Part shown: positions 59,423 to 64,000 of the stretch, piece by piece | Position numbering within the stretch: position 1 is the first letter of the stretch | How the letters are laid out: the number at the start of each line of letters is the position of its first letter | Assembly (NCBI RefSeq): GCF_041008525.1 | Contig: NZ_JBFLUG010000013.1 | Location: 32,649 to 96,648 of the forward strand | Direction: 5' to 3' | DNA: 64,000 nt | Source: Parafrankia sp041008525 | GTDB lineage: Bacteria; Actinomycetota; Actinomycetes; Frankiales; Frankiaceae | Notes under the pieces: generated by a model | The model's database searches: none | Seen by the model: only the letters and a program-made list of their open reading frames with translations | What the model was told of the DNA's origin: nothing | Program-made: the position numbers and the translations under genes

Positions 59423-60265
59423 GTGATCGAGTTCTCCGGCGTCGGCCAGCTACGGTCGCCGGTCGTCGTGGCCGCCTTCGAGGGGTGGAACGACGCCGCC
59501 GACGCATCGTCGGCTGCCGTGGAGCACCTGGAGAACGTCTTCGGCGCTCGGGTGATCGGTGCGATCGACCCCGACGACTACTACGACTTCCAGGTCAACC
59601 GCCCGACGGTCAGCGGGACCGACGGCGCCTCACGCAAGATCGCCTGGCCGACGACGCGGCTGTCGGTCGCCCGGCCGGCGAAGTCGGACTCCGATCTCGT
59701 GCTCGTCCGCGGTCTGGAGCCGAACATGCGCTGGCGCGGCTTCACCGACGAGCTCATCGAGGCTGTGCACGCGCTGGGCAGTGACATGGTCATCACGCTC
59801 GGCGCGTTGCTCGCCGACTCGCCGCACACGCGACCCGTGCCGATCAGCGGCACTGCCGGGGACCCGGCCACCGCTGCCCGGCTGGGGCTGGAGGCGTCCC
59901 GCTACGAGGGGCCGACCGGCATCGTCGGCGTGTTCGCGGACGCCTGCTCCCGCGCAGAGCTGGCCTCGGTGTCGTTCTGGGCGGCGGTACCGCACTACGT
60001 GGCGAACCCGCCGTGCCCGAAAGCCACCCTCGCGCTGCTGCGCCGGGTAGAGGACCTCCTCGACATGGAGATCCCGCTGGGGGAGCTGCCGGACAAGGCG
60101 AAGGCCTGGGAGCGGCAGGTCGACGAGCTCGCCGCCGGCGACACCGAGGTCGCCGAGTACGTCCGCTCGCTGGAGTCCCGCGAGCCGGAGACGGCACTGC
60201 CGGAGGCCAGCGGCGACGCCATCGCCCGGGAGTTCGAGCGCTACCTGCGCCGCCGCGGCGAGTGA
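59423..60265 (+). CDS. PAC2-family protein
   Basis: This 280-residue protein has the PAC2 fold: VAAFEGWNDAADASSAAVEH, a central LVLVRGLEPNMRWRGFTDEL and GSDMVITLGALLADSPHTRP. VGVFADACSRAELASVSFWA leads into the C-terminal helices. PAC2 proteins are homologues of a eukaryotic proteasome assembly chaperone, and in actinobacteria they appear next to mshC and the SCO1664-family gene, as here. Whether they act on the Pup-proteasome is not known. The start is GTG 59423 with AGGAGG upstream. Confidence 0.88.
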   Translation: MIEFSGVGQLRSPVVVAAFEGWNDAADASSAAVEHLENVFGARVIGAIDPDDYYDFQVNRPTVSGTDGASRKIAWPTTRLSVARPAKSDSDLVLVRGLEPNMRWRGFTDELIEAVHALGSDMVITLGALLADSPHTRPVPISGTAGDPATAARLGLEASRYEGPTGIVGVFADACSRAELASVSFWAAVPHYVANPPCPKATLALLRRVEDLLDMEIPLGELPDKAKAWERQVDELAAGDTEVAEYVRSLESREPETALPEASGDAIAREFERYLRRRGE

Positions 60266-60288
60266 CCGCCGCGGCGGGCGGCGGTCAC
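60262..60288. terminator. Hairpin between PAC2 and the DivIVA-like gene
   Basis: GTGACCGCCGC (60262-60272) pairs perfectly with GCGGCGGTCAC (60278-60288) around a 5-base loop. It begins inside the PAC2 stop codon and lies before the stop of the convergent gene, so it can terminate both. Confidence 0.75.
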
Positions 60289-60299
60289 CACGCCGGACG

Positions 60300-61541
60300 T
60301 CAGTCCTCCACGATCTCCGCGTCGAGGATGTCGTCCTCGCGGGGCGAGCGGTAGCCCGTGGCGGTCATGCGCGGCACGGGCACGGGCCCCGCGGGGGCGC
60401 CGGCGCCGGCGCTGGCCGTGCCCGCGGGCACGTACCCGTCGGCCACCTCCGCAGTCGGGTAGGGCTCCGCCACCGGGTACGGCTCGGCGTCGGGGACGTC
60501 GCGCTGCTGGCGGTGCCGGCCCGGCCCGCGCCGGTTCGTGTCAGCCGCGGTGCCGGATGCGCGCGCGCCGGCGGCAGCGGCCCGCACGCCGCTGGCCGCG
60601 AATCCGTCAGCCCGCCAGCCGTCGGCCGCGGCCTCCGCCTGGCCGGCGGCGCTGTAGCCAGCCGAAGGCGCACCGGGACCCTGCGCACCGGCACCCTCCG
60701 AGCCGGAGCTCGGCGGACCGGACTGCTGCCGGCCCGAAGGCTGTGGACCGGAATGCTGCGGACCGGCGCCCTGAGGGCCCAGGCCCGACGCGCCGCTGCG
60801 CGGCGTGCCAGCGCGGGGTGCGCTGGTTCCTGGCACACCAGCACCTGGCACACCAGCGCCGGGAGCACCGGTGCCGGGAGCCGCGGTGGGGATGCCGCCG
60901 CCTGAGGTGCCCGGGGGGCCAGCATCGTCGAGTCCGTCGGGTGTCAGCCCGGCTCGGACCAGGTCGGTCACGGCGCGGTCGATCTCGTCCTCGCCGAGGA
61001 GGCGACGCAGCCGCAGGACAGCTCCGACGATCTCACCCTGCTGGCGGCGCAGCGCCTCCAGCGAGTGCGTCCCGCGGGCGATCTCCGTCTCGACGTCCTC
61101 GTGCCGGGCCAGGGCGAGCCGGCGGCTCTCCTCGACCGCGTCGAGGAGCAGCTTCTCGGCCTGCTCCCGGGCCTCACGCACGATCGGGTGGTTGGCGCCG
61201 GCCTCGGCCACCGCCTCCTCCAGCGCGGACTGCGCGATCTGCCGCGCGCCGGCGATGATGTCGTCGGCCTCGCGCTGGGCGATTTCCAGCATGAGGCCGA
61301 TCCGCCCACCGGCCTGGGCGGACGCTCCCCCGGCGAGCCGTGCCTCCGCCTCACGGCGGTCACGTTCGTGGCGCAGCGCGGACTCCGCCGCCGCCATCCG
61401 GGACGTCACCTCGCTCGCGTACCGCCACAGGACACCCAGATAGTCATCGACCTGGCGGGGGTCGTACCCCTGGGCAACCTGGTCGAAGGCCGGTCGTTCC
61501 ATGGCGGCGCCGGGCTCGTCCCGGCGGTGGTGCGCCCCCAT
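60300..61541 (-). CDS. DivIVA-like coiled-coil protein
   Basis: This 413-residue protein has a short DivIVA-type membrane/pole-targeting motif (FDQVAQGYDPRQVDDYLGVL, about 19-38). A long coiled coil follows to about residue 190 (AREQAEKLLLDAVEESRRLA). The second half is a Gly/Ala/Pro-rich disordered region (about 205-330) followed by a Pro/Glu/Tyr-rich tail. Such proteins in actinobacteria organise polar growth or septation. The start ATG 61541 has GAGAGGA 9 bases upstream; ATG 61502 is the alternative. It lies directly after mshC, 3 bases from its stop. Confidence 0.8.
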   Translation of the reverse strand: MGAHHRRDEPGAAMERPAFDQVAQGYDPRQVDDYLGVLWRYASEVTSRMAAAESALRHERDRREAEARLAGGASAQAGGRIGLMLEIAQREADDIIAGARQIAQSALEEAVAEAGANHPIVREAREQAEKLLLDAVEESRRLALARHEDVETEIARGTHSLEALRRQQGEIVGAVLRLRRLLGEDEIDRAVTDLVRAGLTPDGLDDAGPPGTSGGGIPTAAPGTGAPGAGVPGAGVPGTSAPRAGTPRSGASGLGPQGAGPQHSGPQPSGRQQSGPPSSGSEGAGAQGPGAPSAGYSAAGQAEAAADGWRADGFAASGVRAAAAGARASGTAADTNRRGPGRHRQQRDVPDAEPYPVAEPYPTAEVADGYVPAGTASAGAGAPAGPVPVPRMTATGYRSPREDDILDAEIVED

Positions 61542-61544
61542 CGG

Positions 61545-62828
61545 CTAGGTTCCTCTCGGTAGAACAGAACCAAGATCAATGCCGAGCAACGCATCGACGA
61601 TATCGCGGACGGTTACCTGTTCCGGCACAGCCGTACCGCCAGCGCTCCCCCTGCCCGCCGCGCCATCCGCCGCGAGCGCGGCAGCAGCCCAGGCGTCGAC
61701 GGCGGCGGCGGCGCCCGGAGCGTCGAGCCCGTCCGCGAGCCGGGCCCGGACGTCGGCGAGCACGGACCTCGTGTCCGGCGTGGACGCGGGTGGCAGTGCC
61801 GCGGCGGCCCGCCATCGCTCCAGGGCCCGCTCGGCCGCGGGCAGGGCGCCCGGGGTCCATTCCCATTCCTCGGTGTGATGGTGGCGCAGCAGCGCCAGCC
61901 GGATCGCGGCCGGCGCCACCCCGTTCGCCAGCAGCCGCGAGACGAACTCCAGATTGCCCCTGGACTTCGACATCTTGTGCCCGTCGAGCCCGACCATGGC
62001 GGCGTGCACGTAGGCACGCGCGAACGGCCAGGCGCCGTTCGCGACCTCGGCGTGCGCGGCGCTGCACTCGTGGTGCGGAAACGCGAGGTCGCTGCCCCCG
62101 CCCTGGACGTCGATGGTCGCGCCGAGGTAGTGCCGGGCGATGGCGGAGCACTCGACGTGCCAGCCCGGCCGGCCCGGCCCGAACGGCGACGGCCAGGACG
62201 GCTCGCCGGGCCGCTCCGCGCGCCACAGCAGCGGGTCCAGCGGGTCCTTCTTGCCCGGCCGGTCGGGGTCCCCGCCGCGCTCGGCGCAGGCGGTCAGCAT
62301 CTGAGCCGCGTCCAGGCCGGCGACCTGGCCGAAGTCCTTCGCGGCGGCGACGGAGAAGTACAGGTCGCCCTGCACCGGATAGGCGGCGCCGCGTTCGACC
62401 AGCTGGGCGACCATGTCGACGATGAGCGGCACGGCCTCGACGACGCCGACGTAGTGGTCCGGCGGGAGGATGCGCAGTGCGGTCATGTCGGCGCGGTACA
62501 GCTCGATCTCGCGGCGGGCGAGGTCCTGCCAGTCGACCCCGTCGCGCTCGGCGCGTTCGAGCAGCGGGTCGTCCACATCCGTGACGTTCTGCACATATCG
62601 CACCGTGTGCCCGGCATCACGGACCGCGCGCTGCAGCAGGTCGAACGTCAGGTAGGTGAAGGCGTGCCCCAGGTGGGTGGCGTCGTAGGGGGTGATCCCG
62701 CAGACGTAGAGCCGGACCGTCGGCCCGAGTGCCAGTGGCCGCACCTCGCCATGGGCGGTGTCGAGAACGCGAAGGTCGCGACCCTGTCCGGGAAGCCGGG
62801 GCAGCTGGGGAGAGGGCCACGCGTCCAT
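61545..62828 (-). CDS. mshC: Mycothiol ligase MshC
   Basis: MshC joins cysteine to GlcN-Ins with ATP, the fourth step of mycothiol synthesis. The 427-residue product is a cysteinyl-tRNA-synthetase-like enzyme that lacks the anticodon domain. It shows the zinc Cys in YVCGITPYD (Cys43), the HIGH-type HLGH (52-55), VQNVTDVDDPLLERA, WHVECSAIARHYLG and KMSKSRGNLEF. Its ending (VRDIVDALLGIDLG) is family-typical. Mycothiol is the major thiol of actinobacteria, which supports the assignment of the organism. Confidence 0.96.
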   Translation of the reverse strand: MDAWPSPQLPRLPGQGRDLRVLDTAHGEVRPLALGPTVRLYVCGITPYDATHLGHAFTYLTFDLLQRAVRDAGHTVRYVQNVTDVDDPLLERAERDGVDWQDLARREIELYRADMTALRILPPDHYVGVVEAVPLIVDMVAQLVERGAAYPVQGDLYFSVAAAKDFGQVAGLDAAQMLTACAERGGDPDRPGKKDPLDPLLWRAERPGEPSWPSPFGPGRPGWHVECSAIARHYLGATIDVQGGGSDLAFPHHECSAAHAEVANGAWPFARAYVHAAMVGLDGHKMSKSRGNLEFVSRLLANGVAPAAIRLALLRHHHTEEWEWTPGALPAAERALERWRAAAALPPASTPDTRSVLADVRARLADGLDAPGAAAAVDAWAAAALAADGAAGRGSAGGTAVPEQVTVRDIVDALLGIDLGSVLPRGT

Positions 62829-63061
62829 GCGTGTCAGGGTAACCGGGGCGCTGGCGGCTGCGGGACAAGCTGCGCAGCCTGGACAGCCCGCACAGTCGGG
62901 GCGAGCCGGCGGAGCCGGACAGGTTCGGACCGCCGGGAAGGTCCGTGGAAGCGGAGCCAGGGTGGGCCCGGCCGGCCCGCCACCGCGACCGGAGGCCGCC
63001 CGGTGGCGGCCCGGAGGCGGCCGGGTGGGTCCACAAAGGTGCGTCCGGGCCGGTCAGGGCC

Positions 63062-63850
63062 CTAGAAGGGCGGCCAGGGGATGGCGGGCCAGTCGGCTGA
63101 GGGCATCGGGAAGCGGCGCCGCCTCAGCAGGCGCTCGACGCGGGCGTGGACGGCGGAGATCTCCGCGGTGGTGAGCAGTGGCGCCAGCCGCTCTCCGAGG
63201 TCCGCATCGAGGGATCCACTCAGGCTACGGAGCAGTGCGGTCTCCGCGGTGGTGAGCCGCTCGCCCCGCCACGTCCACAGCAGTGTGCGCAGCTTGTCAT
63301 CGGTGTGGAACGTCACACCGTGGTCGATGCCGTAGACCCGCCCGGACGGCGCGGGCAGCAGGTGGCCGCCCTTGCGGTCGGCGTTGTTGATGACCGCGTC
63401 GAACAGGGCGATGCGCCGCAGCCGCGGATCGTCCGAGCGGGTGAGTGCGACGAGGTCCACGGTCGTGTCGACATCGATCCAGAGCTGGACCATGCCCTCG
63501 CCGAACGGGCCCGGCCGCAGCACGGTGGGCGGCACGATCCCCAGCTCCATCGCCTCGGAGACCTCGTAGGCGGCGAGCTCTCGGCCGGCCAGTGTGCCGT
63601 CCGGGAAGTCCCACAGCGCCCGTTCGCCGCGCACCGGCTTGTAGACGCAGCGCGCCTCGGACCCGCCCGCGTGGATCTCGCACAGCAGTGTCGCGTTGCT
63701 CGCGTCCACCAGCCGCCCGGAGATCTCGAGCTCGCCGCAGCGGAGCAGCTCCAGCGCCTCGGCCGCGCCGAGCCCGCCGCCGTCGAGCGGGTCGAGCGGA
63801 CCGGGCGGACCGTTGCTTCCTGGGTCGGGACCGGCCGAGGACAGGCTCAC
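63062..63850 (-). CDS. SCO1664-family protein (kinase-like fold)
   Basis: This protein of about 262 residues has the features of the SCO1664 family, related to PI3/PI4- and HipA-type kinase folds. CVYKPVRGERALWDFPDGTL contains the Lys, and LFDAVINNADRKGGHLLP the DxxxxNADRK catalytic loop; VYGIDHGVTFH carries the metal Asp. The substrate is unknown. I start at GTG 63850; GGAGG lies too close (1 base) for normal use, so the start may be a codon or two later or the mRNA leaderless. It stands before PAC2 and mshC in many actinobacteria. Confidence 0.82.
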   Translation of the reverse strand: MSLSSAGPDPGSNGPPGPLDPLDGGGLGAAEALELLRCGELEISGRLVDASNATLLCEIHAGGSEARCVYKPVRGERALWDFPDGTLAGRELAAYEVSEAMELGIVPPTVLRPGPFGEGMVQLWIDVDTTVDLVALTRSDDPRLRRIALFDAVINNADRKGGHLLPAPSGRVYGIDHGVTFHTDDKLRTLLWTWRGERLTTAETALLRSLSGSLDADLGERLAPLLTTAEISAVHARVERLLRRRRFPMPSADWPAIPWPPF

Positions 63851-64000
63851 GCCTCCAGTCTGGACGTCGCGGACGGCACGGGTGGAACGGGGCCGCCCGA
63901 TGCGGCCCCCGTCACCGGCACGACACCGGCGCCGCCGCCGACGATCTCGTCCTCGCTCGGGGCCTGGCCTCTCCCTTAAACACACCTCCCAGCCCACGAG
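63851..64000. other. Window end upstream of the SCO1664-family gene
   Basis: The last 150 bases hold only Arg-rich frames. In related genomes a DUF3090-type gene often precedes SCO1664 homologues, but its C-terminal motif is not seen here. Confidence 0.4.

Overview
The window is high-GC DNA (roughly 70% or more) from an actinobacterium. It carries a Pup-proteasome locus, mycothiol synthesis (mshC), PafB/PafC, TatA/TatC beside a HelY-type helicase, and NiFe-hydrogenase maturation genes. This combination fits the Frankia group or a close relative; the genus is my inference from gene content, not from a search.

Layout. 1-8.6 kb: the start of a FetB-like permease, a KAS III-like enzyme, then a leftward set TPR-like protein > hypF > hypD > hypE with no hypC, hypA or hypB in view. 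8.5-12.2 kb: a leftward catabolic-looking operon (FAD oxidoreductase > amidohydrolase > LacI regulator) with a promoter/operator candidate upstream. 12.2-15.9 kb: about 1 kb of poorly coding, less GC-rich DNA holding a 19-bp near-palindrome that resembles the rifamycin-associated element (RAE), followed by a clear rifampicin phosphotransferase (rph). 16-21.5 kb: nudC, a luciferase-like monooxygenase, a beta-carbonic anhydrase and two tandem VOC proteins with duplicated upstream boxes. 21.6-29.5 kb: a cobalt/cobalamin operon cbtB-cbtA-cobD-cobQ-cobN behind a cobalamin riboswitch, with overlapping or abutting start and stop codons from cbtA onward.

29.6-49.7 kb is the conserved actinobacterial protein-quality block, all leftward: arc/mpa, dop, pup, prcB, prcA, then (after an insertion of rsgA and a dienelactone hydrolase on the other strand plus a membrane protein) pafA, an FKBP lipoprotein, pafB, pafC, a small membrane protein, tatA, tatC and helY. 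Pup ends in GGQ, so Dop must deamidate it before PafA can ligate it; PrcA/PrcB form the core particle and ARC/Mpa the unfoldase. 49.7-64 kb: ferredoxin, TrmI, a site-2 protease, a RecB-like nuclease, a MacB-type ABC transporter, a HAD phosphatase, a PAC2 protein, a DivIVA-like coiled-coil protein, mshC and an SCO1664-family protein.

I found no RNA genes other than the riboswitch, no CRISPR array, no insertion sequence and no prophage. The most interesting signals are the RAE-like element upstream of rph, the operator-like inverted repeats upstream of the FAD/amidohydrolase/LacI operon and of dop, and two small ORFs with good ribosome-binding sites. I did not find a convincing wholly new system.
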